DNA from: Lancefieldella parvula_C
Lineage (GTDB): Bacteria; Actinomycetota; Coriobacteriia; Coriobacteriales; Atopobiaceae
Direction of reading: 5' to 3'
Assembly: GCF_000758945.1 (NCBI RefSeq)
Contig: NZ_JRND01000004.1
Coordinates: 11,212-75,211 of the forward strand
Length of the DNA: 64,000 bases
Shown: piece by piece, positions 51,702 to 60,079 of the stretch
Numbering within the stretch: position 1 is the first letter of the stretch
Layout of the letters: the number at the start of each line of letters is the position of its first letter
The notes under the pieces: generated by a model
What the model saw: only the letters and a program-made list of their open reading frames with translations
What the model was told of the DNA's origin: nothing
Databases searched by the model: none
Made by a program: the position numbers and the translations under genes

Positions 51702-51736
51702 AACCTGCTGTAATGCTAAATTGCAGCAGGTTTTTT
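51702..51736 (+). terminator. terminator after the EIIB-aroQ fusion
   Basis: Stem AACCTGCTG/CAGCAGGTT (51702-51710 with 51724-51732) followed by a T-run on the plus strand; it also meets the end of the convergent gene. Confidence 0.88.
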
Positions 51737-52316
51737 ATGCACACGTAAGTACCTCTGACTCGGTTATAACCACATCTACGGCAACATCAAATGCTGTATG
51801 AGGAAGTGTTGTCCGGCTCAAATTTTGCTGGTAAGCAAGACAAATTTTCTTACCAGGGTACGTAGACAAGAACCGGTCATAAAAACCAGCACCATAACCC
51901 AATCGATACCCCTTTGTATCAATAAGAAGCGCTGGAACAATGCAGATTGAAGCGTCCATCTGCTCTTCTGTTAAAGCCGGTAATTCTTTTGGCGGTTCAA
52001 GTAGACCAAAAGGAGCAGCAATAAGTTGATCTAAAGAAGTAATAGCTACGAACTCTAAACAATGTCCAGGTAGACAACGAGGTACCGCCACCGTTTTCCC
52101 ATCGCGTAGAGCGCTCTCAATAAACATCCTGGTAGAAACTTCAGATGAAACAGAAACATACGTTAAAACAGTAGTTGCTTCTACATATTCAGAGGTTGCA
52201 AGAAGTTTCTGAGTAATGCGATCATCAAGCACGGACCTCTCTTGCTCAGAAAGAGCTTCTCTTGCTGCTAGACGTTCTTCTCGCAAACGTTGTTTTTCTA
52301 ATGCCGCAGTATCCAT
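51735..52316 (-). CDS. 5-formyltetrahydrofolate cyclo-ligase
   Basis: A 193-residue enzyme that converts 5-formyl-THF with ATP to methenyl-THF. The N-terminal basic helix EKQRLREERLAAREAL and the C-terminal signature GYRLGYGAGFYDRFL, with the phosphate-binding glycines, identify it. Convergent with the EIIB-aroQ gene across a shared terminator. Confidence 0.93.
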   Translation of the reverse strand: MDTAALEKQRLREERLAAREALSEQERSVLDDRITQKLLATSEYVEATTVLTYVSVSSEVSTRMFIESALRDGKTVAVPRCLPGHCLEFVAITSLDQLIAAPFGLLEPPKELPALTEEQMDASICIVPALLIDTKGYRLGYGAGFYDRFLSTYPGKKICLAYQQNLSRTTLPHTAFDVAVDVVITESEVLTCA

Positions 52317-52689
52317 AAAGCCTCCCCTCTAGCTAAGAATAACAACATTTTTGTGGACATTTGGAGAAGAAACAGACACCTGTCGCAATAAATGTGACTA
52401 ATTCTCAACAATTTTTATATAGCTTTCTTTTTAGCAAATTCCTGACCTGCGCAAATGTAAACCGATTCTAACTTGTCAAAATATTGCGTATTTGTCACTT
52501 GTCTAGCACTACATATTGAGTAAAGTTAGAGGTCGCAACTAATATTTGACGTCATTTGTCCAAAGACATACCTGCTGTCAAAATTAGTCTCAAGATTGCT
52601 ATTTGTAAACTGCTGAGCGGCCATGCTCCACTCAACACGCTCAGCATGAACGCGGATATATACATTGTCCGTGTAAAAAGGAGTGTGTT
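52317..52689 (+). promoter_or_regulatory. long upstream region of the pfl operon with leader hairpin
   Basis: 373 bases without a gene. The first 200 are AT-rich with several TTGTCA-type direct repeats (around 52475 and 52494). A palindromic TGACGTCA lies near 52548. Close to pflB a 9-bp stem, TGCTGAGCG/CGCTCAGCA (52611-52646), with an 18-nt loop would form in the leader. No confident -10/-35 pair stands out. A redox regulator would be expected for pfl, but I cannot match its site. Confidence 0.4.
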
Positions 52690-54846
52690 ATGCAGGAAAC
52701 ACCAGCACAGGAGGCTTGGGACGGCTTTGTCGGTGGCAACTGGCAAAGAGCTGTTGATGTCCGAGACTTCATTCAGAAGAATTACACCCCTTATGACGGT
52801 GATGATTCCTTCCTCGCTGGTCCAACTGAGGCTACTACAAAGCTTTGGGCGGATGTTATGGATCTCTTTGCACAAGAGACCGCAAACGGTGGTGTACTTG
52901 ATATGGATACCAAGCAGGTTTCCACTATCACCTCCCACGAGGCTGGCTACATTGACAAACCACTTGAGCAGATTGTTGGTCTCCAGACTGACAAGCCCCT
53001 CAAGCGCGCTCTGATGGTAGACGGCGGCGTTCGTATGGCAATGGCTGCATGCAAGGCCTACGGTTATGAAGTTGACCCAGAGATTGTTGACTTCTACACC
53101 TATCGTCGCAAGACTCACAACGCTGGTGTTTTTGATGTCTACACCGAGGACATGCGCAAATGCCGTCACTCCCATATCATTACCGGTCTGCCTGACGCAT
53201 ATGGCCGTGGCCGCATCATCGGCGATTATCGTCGTGTTGCTCTCTATGGTGTTGACGCTCTTATCACTGATAAGACTAATCAGAAAAACGGTACCAGCTC
53301 CATCATGGACGAGAAGACCATTCGTCATCGCGAGGAGCTCTCCGAGCAGATTCGTGCTCTCAAGGAGCTTAAGCAGCTTGGCGAGATTTATGGCTTTGAT
53401 TTGAGCCGTCCTGCAGAGAACTTCAAAGAGGCTGTTCAGTGGCTCTACCTGGGCTACCTTGCTGCTGTAAAAGAGCAGAATGGCGCTGCAATGTCCATTG
53501 GTCGTAACACCACCTTCCTGGACATCTATGCAGAGCGCGATCTTGCTCGTGGTACCTTCACTGAGTCAGAGATTCAGGAGATTGTTGACCACCTGGTTAT
53601 GAAGCTTCGTATGGTCAAGTTTGCTCGTACTCCTGAGTACAACGAGCTCTTCTCCGGAGACCCTCAGTGGGTCACTGAGTCCATTGGTGGTATTGGCGTT
53701 GATGGCCGCTCTATGGTTACCAAGTCCTGCTTCCGCTGGCTCCACACCCTTGAGAATATGGGTACCAGCCCAGAGCCTAACCTGACTGTTCTGTGGTCTA
53801 CCAAGCTTCCAGTAGGCTTCAAGCGCTACTGCGCAAAGATTTCTATTACCACCAGCTCTATCCAGTACGAGAACGACGATCTTATGCGCGTCTATCATGG
53901 CGATGACTACGCAATTGCTTGCTGCGTCAGCTCCATGCGCGTTGGTAAAGAGATGCAGTTCTTTGGCGCTCGTGCCAACCTTGCTAAATGCCTGCTTTAC
54001 GCAATCAATGGCGGCCGTGACGAGAAGACCGGTGAGCAGATTGGTCCTAAGTACCGTGCCGTTGAAGGCGAATACCTTGATTACGACGATGTCTTCTCCA
54101 AGTACTTGGATATGATGCGCTGGCTTGCAGGCGTTTATGTCAACGCTCTTAATGCAATCCACTACATGCACGATAAGTACAGCTACGAGCGCATCCAGAT
54201 GGCTCTGCACGATGAGCATGTTCACCGTTGGTTTGCAACAGGCATCGCAGGCCTTTCTGTTGTTGCCGACTCCCTCTCTGCAATCAAGTATGCAAAGGTA
54301 AGGGTTGTCCGCGATGAGACCGGCCTTGTTACCGACTACGTTACTGAGGGTGACTTCCCTAAGTACGGTAATGATGATGACCGCGTTGACACCATTGCTC
54401 ATGACATCGTTGAGATTTTCATGAACATGATTCGCCAGAACCACACCTACCGTGATTCTGTCCCAACCACTTCTATCCTGACCATTACCTCAAACGTTGT
54501 ATATGGTAAGGCTACCGGCAACACCCCTGACGGCCGCCGCGCGGGCGTTCCTTTTGCTCCTGGCGCTAACCCAATGCACCACCGCGATACTCACGGTGCT
54601 GTTGCTTCCCTGGCCTCCGTTGCTAAGCTTCCATTTAACGACGCACAGGACGGTATTTCCAATACCTTCTCAATCATTCCTAACGCTCTTGGTAAGGGCT
54701 CTGACGTCTACTTCCACGGTAGTGAGCTTGACCTTGAGCACATCGACTTCTCTGATATGAATCTTGATATTCAGATTGAGAACAAAATTGATTGCGCCTG
54801 TGAGGCAGACCCATCCGCAGCTGAAGGTGCTGAGGATCGTAAATAA
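52690..54846 (+). CDS. pflB: pyruvate formate-lyase core subunit lacking the glycyl-radical domain
   Basis: A 718-residue protein aligned with PFL from its N-terminus to NTFSIIPNALGKGSD. It includes the active-site cysteine pair in IACCVSSM (residues 411-412), FFGARANLAK and GNTPDGRRAGVPFAPGANPM. PFL cleaves pyruvate with CoA to acetyl-CoA and formate. Full-length enzymes (about 760 residues) end in a domain with the RVSGYAV radical glycine; here the protein instead ends in a 40-residue acidic tail unlike that domain. The domain is encoded separately 65 bases downstream. The start has an AAGGAGTG site. Codon use indicates high expression. Confidence 0.95.
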   Translation: MQETPAQEAWDGFVGGNWQRAVDVRDFIQKNYTPYDGDDSFLAGPTEATTKLWADVMDLFAQETANGGVLDMDTKQVSTITSHEAGYIDKPLEQIVGLQTDKPLKRALMVDGGVRMAMAACKAYGYEVDPEIVDFYTYRRKTHNAGVFDVYTEDMRKCRHSHIITGLPDAYGRGRIIGDYRRVALYGVDALITDKTNQKNGTSSIMDEKTIRHREELSEQIRALKELKQLGEIYGFDLSRPAENFKEAVQWLYLGYLAAVKEQNGAAMSIGRNTTFLDIYAERDLARGTFTESEIQEIVDHLVMKLRMVKFARTPEYNELFSGDPQWVTESIGGIGVDGRSMVTKSCFRWLHTLENMGTSPEPNLTVLWSTKLPVGFKRYCAKISITTSSIQYENDDLMRVYHGDDYAIACCVSSMRVGKEMQFFGARANLAKCLLYAINGGRDEKTGEQIGPKYRAVEGEYLDYDDVFSKYLDMMRWLAGVYVNALNAIHYMHDKYSYERIQMALHDEHVHRWFATGIAGLSVVADSLSAIKYAKVRVVRDETGLVTDYVTEGDFPKYGNDDDRVDTIAHDIVEIFMNMIRQNHTYRDSVPTTSILTITSNVVYGKATGNTPDGRRAGVPFAPGANPMHHRDTHGAVASLASVAKLPFNDAQDGISNTFSIIPNALGKGSDVYFHGSELDLEHIDFSDMNLDIQIENKIDCACEADPSAAEGAEDRK

Positions 54847-54853
54847 CAAGCCC

Positions 54854-54889
54854 TGGCGAGAAGATCTATCTACACGTTTCTTCTCGCCA
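54854..54889 (+). repeat. intercistronic inverted repeat of GGCGAGAA in the pfl operon
   Basis: Arms TGGCGAGAAGA/TCTTCTCGCCA pair perfectly over 11 bp around a 14-nt loop, between pflB and the glycyl-radical gene. No T-run follows, so readthrough is likely. It may stabilise or process the mRNA. Both arms are copies of the dispersed GGCGAGAA motif. Confidence 0.85.
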
Positions 54890-54911
54890 ACAAACTCGTA
54901 AGGAGAAACAC

Positions 54912-55163
54912 ATGCAGTCCAACGAAGTAGCTTCCGAGCAGATTGACAACCTGGTAAACATGATTGATGGCTATGCCGAGAAGGGCGGTCATCACCTCAA
55001 CGTTAACGTATTTACTAAGGACACTCTTCTTGATGCTCAGGCACACCCAGAGAAGTATCCTCAGCTGACCATTCGCGTTTCTGGTTACGCTGTTAAGTTC
55101 AATTCCCTTACCAAAGAGCAGCAGGACGACGTTATTTCTCGTACCTTCCACGACGCTCTCTAA
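54912..55163 (+). CDS. stand-alone glycyl-radical domain of pyruvate formate-lyase
   Basis: An 83-residue protein equivalent to the last 60-65 residues of PFL: GHHLNVNVFTKDTLLDAQ, HPEKYPQLTIRVSGYAVKFNSLTKEQQDDVISRTFH. Gly58 in RVSGYAV is the expected radical site, activated by the pflA product. It resembles E. coli YfiD/GrcA, a spare domain for oxygen-damaged PFL. Here, however, the neighbouring PFL has no such domain, so this protein should be an essential second subunit. It has its own AAGGAG site and ATG. The N-terminal 20 residues are specific to this split form. Confidence 0.93.
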   Translation: MQSNEVASEQIDNLVNMIDGYAEKGGHHLNVNVFTKDTLLDAQAHPEKYPQLTIRVSGYAVKFNSLTKEQQDDVISRTFHDAL

Positions 55164-55176
55164 GGATTTCTTGTCC

Positions 55177-55974
55177 ATGTCTTGTTCTGATACTCACATG
55201 GATCTCAATGACCCGCTCACAGTTTGTGGGCGGGTCCACTCTATTGAGACCTTTGGCACCGTAGATGGTCCTGGAACTCGCCTGGTTGTGTTTACCCAGG
55301 GGTGTCCCATGCGCTGTGCCTATTGTCATAACCCCGATACCTGGCAATTTGGTATTGGAACAGAAAAATCGGTAAAAGAAATTCTTGCCACCTTTAACCG
55401 CAATAGAGCTTTTTACAGAAACGGTGGAATTACGGCTACTGGTGGTGAACCACTTGCTCAACCAGAGTTTATTGGCGCTCTGTTTGAGGCGGCTCATAAT
55501 GACCCGCAAGGACGCATTCATACCTGTCTTGACTCTTCTGGCATTGCGTATAATCCAGAAACTCCAGAAAAATTTGAGCGCGTTCTTGATAACACTGATT
55601 TAGTGCTCCTTGATATCAAGCACTCTGATCCAAAGGGCCACATTAGTCTTTGCGAAGTTGGCTCAGAAAGACCACTTGCGTTTGGCGATGAGCTTAACCG
55701 TAGGGGTATTAAAGTTCTTATCAGACATGTTGTAGTGCCTGGAATTACTGATTCACCAGAAGAACTTGCTGGCGTTGGTAGAATCATTGCTCACTGGGAT
55801 AATGTTATTGGATTAGATCTACTTCCCTATCACGTGATGGGCGTAAAAAAGTATGAAGAGCTAGGTATCCCTTACAAACTTGCTGACACTCCTGCCATGG
55901 ATGGCAAAAAGATTCCTGAGCTGCGCAAGCAAGTCCTTATCGCCCGTTCCCTTGAACGCAAACAGCTTTCATAA
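55177..55974 (+). CDS. pflA: pyruvate formate-lyase activating enzyme
   Basis: A 265-residue radical SAM enzyme that abstracts hydrogen from the PFL glycine. The cluster motif is in GCPMRCAYCHNPDTW near residue 45. GGITATGGEPLAQPEF (the GGE SAM motif) and LLDIKH follow. Its target here is the separate small subunit. The start is either ATG 55177 or TTG 55171, both behind AAGGA. It follows the radical subunit within 15 bases. Confidence 0.96.
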   Translation: MSCSDTHMDLNDPLTVCGRVHSIETFGTVDGPGTRLVVFTQGCPMRCAYCHNPDTWQFGIGTEKSVKEILATFNRNRAFYRNGGITATGGEPLAQPEFIGALFEAAHNDPQGRIHTCLDSSGIAYNPETPEKFERVLDNTDLVLLDIKHSDPKGHISLCEVGSERPLAFGDELNRRGIKVLIRHVVVPGITDSPEELAGVGRIIAHWDNVIGLDLLPYHVMGVKKYEELGIPYKLADTPAMDGKKIPELRKQVLIARSLERKQLS

Positions 55975-55977
55975 AAC

Positions 55978-56004
55978 TATCAGCAGCCCATTTAGCTGCT
56001 GGTA
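55978..56004 (+). terminator. stem-loop after pflA
   Basis: Ten-bp stem TATCAGCAGC/GCTGCTGGTA with one G-U pair and a 7-nt loop, starting four bases after the pflA stop. There is no T-run, so it may be a weak terminator or mRNA 3' stabiliser. Confidence 0.5.
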
Positions 56005-56013
56005 GCAATTTAG

Positions 56014-56298
56014 TTGGTATATTTGCCTCTCTATCCGAGGTACTTCTCGGTAAGAGATTTCAATACCTCCCTGATTCGTTTTCTTCCCATGACATATTTT
56101 GATGTAAGAAACATTGTTGGTTATCTTGGGATTTGGCCAACATTTCAAGTATTAAAAGGCGTCAATCTGAAACCTATGACTGCGATTATTGTTCTGACAG
56201 TATGGTCGTTTGCTCTCTTGCTTCTCGCCGTTGGCATTACAGCTCTGAAACAAGCATTTGCAAAGGGAAGACATGTGCAGTTGAGGCAATGTGACTAA
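56014..56298 (+). pseudogene. possible remnant of an ABC-2 type permease
   Basis: A 94-codon frame. The middle and end (LIRFLPMTYFDVRNIVGYLG, then hydrophobic TAIIVLTVWSFALLLLAVGITALKQAF) look like the C-terminal end of an ABC-2 or related permease. No upstream permease sequence, ATPase partner or ribosome-binding site is present. It is best read as a decayed 3' fragment; a small membrane protein is the alternative. Confidence 0.35.
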
Positions 56299-56345
56299 TC
56301 ATCACCGCTAAACAACAATGACACAGACGCCGACAGACATATCAC

Positions 56346-56375
56346 AAAAAGGGCACAGCGTTTTGCTGTGCCCTT
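56346..56375 (-). terminator. terminator after the LPXTG surface protein gene
   Basis: Stem AAGGGCACAGC/GCTGTGCCCTT (56349-56359 with 56365-56375), 5-nt loop and a T-run on the minus strand. The loop's T-rich side could also work weakly in the other direction. Confidence 0.9.
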
Positions 56376-56439
56376 CTCAACTGTTATCGCTATCTTCTTA
56401 CTACTGCTTTTTCGTAACCACTGAATCGTAATCGCGGCT

Positions 56440-59400
56440 CTATGCCTGAGACTCTGTGCGACGACGATGCAGAGTAGATGCTACAAACACAAGCAGACCG
56501 GTAGCAGCAAGCGAGAAAATCATGGCCGGCGAATTATCTCCCGTATCGGGAAGTGCACCGGGAGCCTTTGTTGAAGCAGTCTTATTTTCAGCAGGCGTCG
56601 GCTCATCAATACGTTCCCACTGAGCATAAAGTACATTTCCCTCTGCATTTATGGTGTCAACTTCCACCTTATCGCCCCGATGGAGCAGTGTGCCACCCTC
56701 TTTTGAGATAGACCAGCCTAAGAAGCGATATCCTGCTCGCACCGGATCTGCCGCATCAATGGTAAGAGTATCGTTTGACTCAACGAAATCTGAGTATGTA
56801 CGACCGGGAGCGCCTTCGTAGTTGAGATCATACGCAAGACGTACGGCATTGGAGTTTGCCCACACGGCGCGCAGGGAAATATCCGAGGTTCCCATCGGAA
56901 TCAAATCCCCCGGATAATAGCGTGTTCCGTCACTTGCAACCCAGCAAATGAATCCACGGGAGCCTGCAGGAGGAGTCACACCGGAAGCATCAAGCACACG
57001 AATATCAGAGCCTTCGGCATAGTGCATCGGATCTGAAACAGAGCCTGTACCACCGGCAAGATCATAGGTGATGGTGTGGGCCTGGTTTATCGGAACCCAT
57101 TTTGCCGTAAGGGTAATGTCTTCCGTCACGGGACTTCCAAAACGATACGGCTTTCCATCGTTTCGGAGCCATGCAACAAGAACATAGCCATCGCGCGTTA
57201 CCCCCGTTGGTTCATCGAGGGTTGTTTGCGCGGGTACTGACACGGTCTTGTTGGGTGTTCCGTTGTTGTACACATACGTGACATTAACGGGTACCGGCTC
57301 CCATTTGGCATACAGAGAGGTATCACTTGAGGGCATAGAGTTATCAGAGGTGAGAGGCATGGTCAACTGAGCATTTCGATACCAGCCGACAAACCGGTAG
57401 TACTGTGGCAATCCGGCAGGACGACTTGGCGTTGAGTTTGAGATGTCGGCTAACGAAGCTCCATATTTACGCTGTTCAGATGAGATTGTGGTTTCAGAGG
57501 TAACGGAAGTTGCCGCGTTTTTGAGAGTCAGATTATAGGTAATGCGCTTTCTGACCATAACAAGATATTTTGTAGGAAGAGGCTTAAAAACAACGTCTCC
57601 GCTGGCAGCATCATATATCGCAGGACCTTCTCCCTTAGAAATATCAAACCACTGAGTAACGTCAGTATCAAGGTTTAGATCTTTCGGATCTTTAGGAGTT
57701 CCGGTAGGCGTGTAATAGCCGTACTTGACGTAAGAATACATTGCCTGGTTTATACTGAAACTAAATATTCCATCGGCAGGTATCCATGAAGCACTATATG
57801 TACTGTAGCCGTTCCCGTCTGCATTGTCGACAAATATGGCAAAGTCTTTGGTCAGATTCACCTTTTCAAGATAAAAATCGAAACGGCTTGCCGTGCGATT
57901 TCTGCTGCCTGGTGAATTAAAGTTAGAAGGACTCTTGGCATACCAAAGATTACCGTCATCCCAGCGATACCCTGCTTCAGGTTCAATAGGCGTAAATGTT
58001 GCGCCGTAGAGCCCTAAGAACGTATGGGCAGCATTGCCTGAGTAGTTTTCAACCCCTGTTTTATCGGTGTCATTGGTATAGTCAGTCTTGCTATTGTAAA
58101 AATTAACACGTACCAGCGAGCGATCAAGATACACGTTTAGCGTTGTGCTACCATCTGCGGAAACCGTAGCCGAGCTGTCGCTCCGTTCGGTGTCAAGGAG
58201 CAAATGACCGTAGTACTGGCCATTGATAGCGGCAATTTTTGATGCAACATCTGTAGTTGCAGGAGAAACGGTAGCGTCGGTAGCGGCCGTATAACCTTGG
58301 ACGGTATATAAAGCATAGGTCTTGTCGGCTGAAGCCGCATTATAAGGATCAGTAGGTTTCTGCACCCAGTAGTTCACATGATAGACCGTATTGGCGTTCG
58401 GCGTCCATGAAGCGGTAAGGCGGATAGATTGGGTAAGTTTTGAGCCAAAAGTGAAGGCTGCACCATCGGAAGTCTTCCAACCTGCAAAAGTATATCCGGT
58501 TCTTGTTGGATTACTCGGCGCAACGGTTACATCGTCAGTATCAACATACTCGGTGGCTACGGAAGATCCGCCGGCGCTATCAAAGGTGATGCTATGTCCG
58601 GCTTTGACAACAGGCCAAAGATAGACATCCTGACCATTGACGGTACCGAGACTTGCATCCGGCTGGGTTGCTCCTTTTGTGCGAGACCAGCCCACGGCCT
58701 GCGTTTCAGGATTGCCGGTGTTTACGAGCGGAAGAATGCTGCTACCTTGAATGGTGTCGCCATCCGCATACGTCACCGCACTGAGCACGCGGTTTGAATC
58801 GGTAACAGACATGAAGTAAACGACATGGCGATTGGATGCAGTGAAAGATGCATACAAATCAACCGGGGATGCTTCAGCCGCAGCATCAAGGGCAGCGCCG
58901 TTAAGCTCTGCGGCAGTCTTACCAAAGTCAGTAAAGGTAGATCCCGAAGAAGTTTTCCATCCGCGGAACGTTCCGTCTCCGGATGGAGTAGCAGGCTCTA
59001 TCAAGCGCTCATCATCAGAGAGTTTCTGAGTTGACACAATGGAATCGGTACCGGATGCATCTATTACATGAAAACGATAGGTTATTGTGAAGTGCGTATC
59101 AGGCGTAGTTACGGCATAGACCGAAAAACCTTTTGCCGTAAAAGACACGGAGCCTGTAGCGGATGTAGGACTGCTCACCTGCTCTACGGATGAACTGTCA
59201 GAAATATGCCAGACCGAGACGGAGTTGCCGGAAATGCTGGAGGAGGAAATGTTTACGGCGATTGGCGAGCCGGCCGGCTCCCATTTTGTTCCATAGGCAT
59301 CGCGAATGGTAATATCAAAGGCGAGAAGTGTTGTCTGACCTTTAATGGAGGCACTTGTCGGAACAGCTGACACGCTACCGCCGGAAGGGAGCTTTCCCGA

Positions 59401-59823
59401 GACCGTTATCTGAGTGCCGTCAGAAGCAGTTGTTGTCCAAGTCTCTTGGACAAGGTTCTTCTGAGAATCCTCCTTGGTTTGAGTTTGGACTTGAGTTTTT
59501 TCAGGTTCTGTTTGAGAGTTGGTGGAACTTTCGGAAGAATCGCTTGCAGGTGCCTCTGATGTGGAGTTTGCCTCCGTGCGAGTTTCTTCATGCTTGACAT
59601 TATCATCCTTCAGTTCATTCGGCTCAGCGGATGACTCAGTAGATAAACCGTTGTTCTTCTCCGCTTGTGCAGAAGCCGTGGTACCGACTGCTTCTGCAAA
59701 CCCCTGTGCCGGAGTACTCCCAAACTCTGTGCTCATCTCCGCAAGCGCAGAAGTCGGCATAGACATTGAAAATGCTACGAGCGCCACAAGAATAATCCTT
59801 GAAATTGCACCTTTTCTTTTCAT
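56440..59823 (-). CDS. LPXTG-anchored surface protein with InlB/Flg_new-type repeats
   Basis: A 1127-residue cell-wall protein. A signal peptide (residues 1-28, ending TSALA) precedes an acidic Ser/Thr/Glu-rich stalk (to about 130) and a beta-rich region. At least four repeats of the Listeria-Bacteroides (Flg_new/InlB B-repeat) type follow, recognised by pairs like ITYDLAGG...LRAVW and GYTFAGWKTSDG...LTASW. The C-terminus has LPDTG, a hydrophobic helix and an RRR tail for sortase attachment. It is probably an adhesin or wall spacer. The start has an AGGAGGC site. Confidence 0.9.
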   Translation of the reverse strand: MKRKGAISRIILVALVAFSMSMPTSALAEMSTEFGSTPAQGFAEAVGTTASAQAEKNNGLSTESSAEPNELKDDNVKHEETRTEANSTSEAPASDSSESSTNSQTEPEKTQVQTQTKEDSQKNLVQETWTTTASDGTQITVSGKLPSGGSVSAVPTSASIKGQTTLLAFDITIRDAYGTKWEPAGSPIAVNISSSSISGNSVSVWHISDSSSVEQVSSPTSATGSVSFTAKGFSVYAVTTPDTHFTITYRFHVIDASGTDSIVSTQKLSDDERLIEPATPSGDGTFRGWKTSSGSTFTDFGKTAAELNGAALDAAAEASPVDLYASFTASNRHVVYFMSVTDSNRVLSAVTYADGDTIQGSSILPLVNTGNPETQAVGWSRTKGATQPDASLGTVNGQDVYLWPVVKAGHSITFDSAGGSSVATEYVDTDDVTVAPSNPTRTGYTFAGWKTSDGAAFTFGSKLTQSIRLTASWTPNANTVYHVNYWVQKPTDPYNAASADKTYALYTVQGYTAATDATVSPATTDVASKIAAINGQYYGHLLLDTERSDSSATVSADGSTTLNVYLDRSLVRVNFYNSKTDYTNDTDKTGVENYSGNAAHTFLGLYGATFTPIEPEAGYRWDDGNLWYAKSPSNFNSPGSRNRTASRFDFYLEKVNLTKDFAIFVDNADGNGYSTYSASWIPADGIFSFSINQAMYSYVKYGYYTPTGTPKDPKDLNLDTDVTQWFDISKGEGPAIYDAASGDVVFKPLPTKYLVMVRKRITYNLTLKNAATSVTSETTISSEQRKYGASLADISNSTPSRPAGLPQYYRFVGWYRNAQLTMPLTSDNSMPSSDTSLYAKWEPVPVNVTYVYNNGTPNKTVSVPAQTTLDEPTGVTRDGYVLVAWLRNDGKPYRFGSPVTEDITLTAKWVPINQAHTITYDLAGGTGSVSDPMHYAEGSDIRVLDASGVTPPAGSRGFICWVASDGTRYYPGDLIPMGTSDISLRAVWANSNAVRLAYDLNYEGAPGRTYSDFVESNDTLTIDAADPVRAGYRFLGWSISKEGGTLLHRGDKVEVDTINAEGNVLYAQWERIDEPTPAENKTASTKAPGALPDTGDNSPAMIFSLAATGLLVFVASTLHRRRTESQA

Positions 59824-60079
59824 GGTGCCTCCTGAATAACCCCGAATAACTTTATAAATAAATCCTCACAATCTATATATAATCTATCGGAAAACAAATC
59901 GCACTGTTATAGGGCAATATCGCAAATTTTTATAGTATCAACACACTAAGTTCATAATCTGTAAGCTTTGCTTTCAGGCGCTCAGGACCGATCTATCCAT
60001 ACTGCCTCCCCTATTTCCTGCGTCACATGCATGTAATACTATGTTACGAACCATCAACCAAATCATGGTAAGGACTCAT
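59824..60079. other. AT-rich intergenic region between divergent genes
   Basis: 256 bases that should hold the promoters of the surface protein and of the YgjP-like gene. Several TATA-like runs occur (59875-59885 and 59930-59940), but no -10/-35 pair is convincing. I see no terminator or repeat. Confidence 0.4.

Noticed and set aside
52475..52500. Rex-type operator upstream of pflB
   Set aside because: The TTGTCA elements there are direct, not inverted, repeats and do not fit the TTGTGA-N6-TCACAA form.
52552..54444. Minus-strand frames of 258 and 292 codons antisense to pflB
   Set aside because: Same reason: codon-bias shadows of pflB, without starts or recognisable domains.
54847..54911. 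Sequencing frameshift as the cause of the split PFL
   Set aside because: The core protein ends in its own extra tail, there is a 65-base gap with a hairpin, and the small gene has its own ribosome-binding site and N-terminus. No PFL sequence is left in another frame of the gap.
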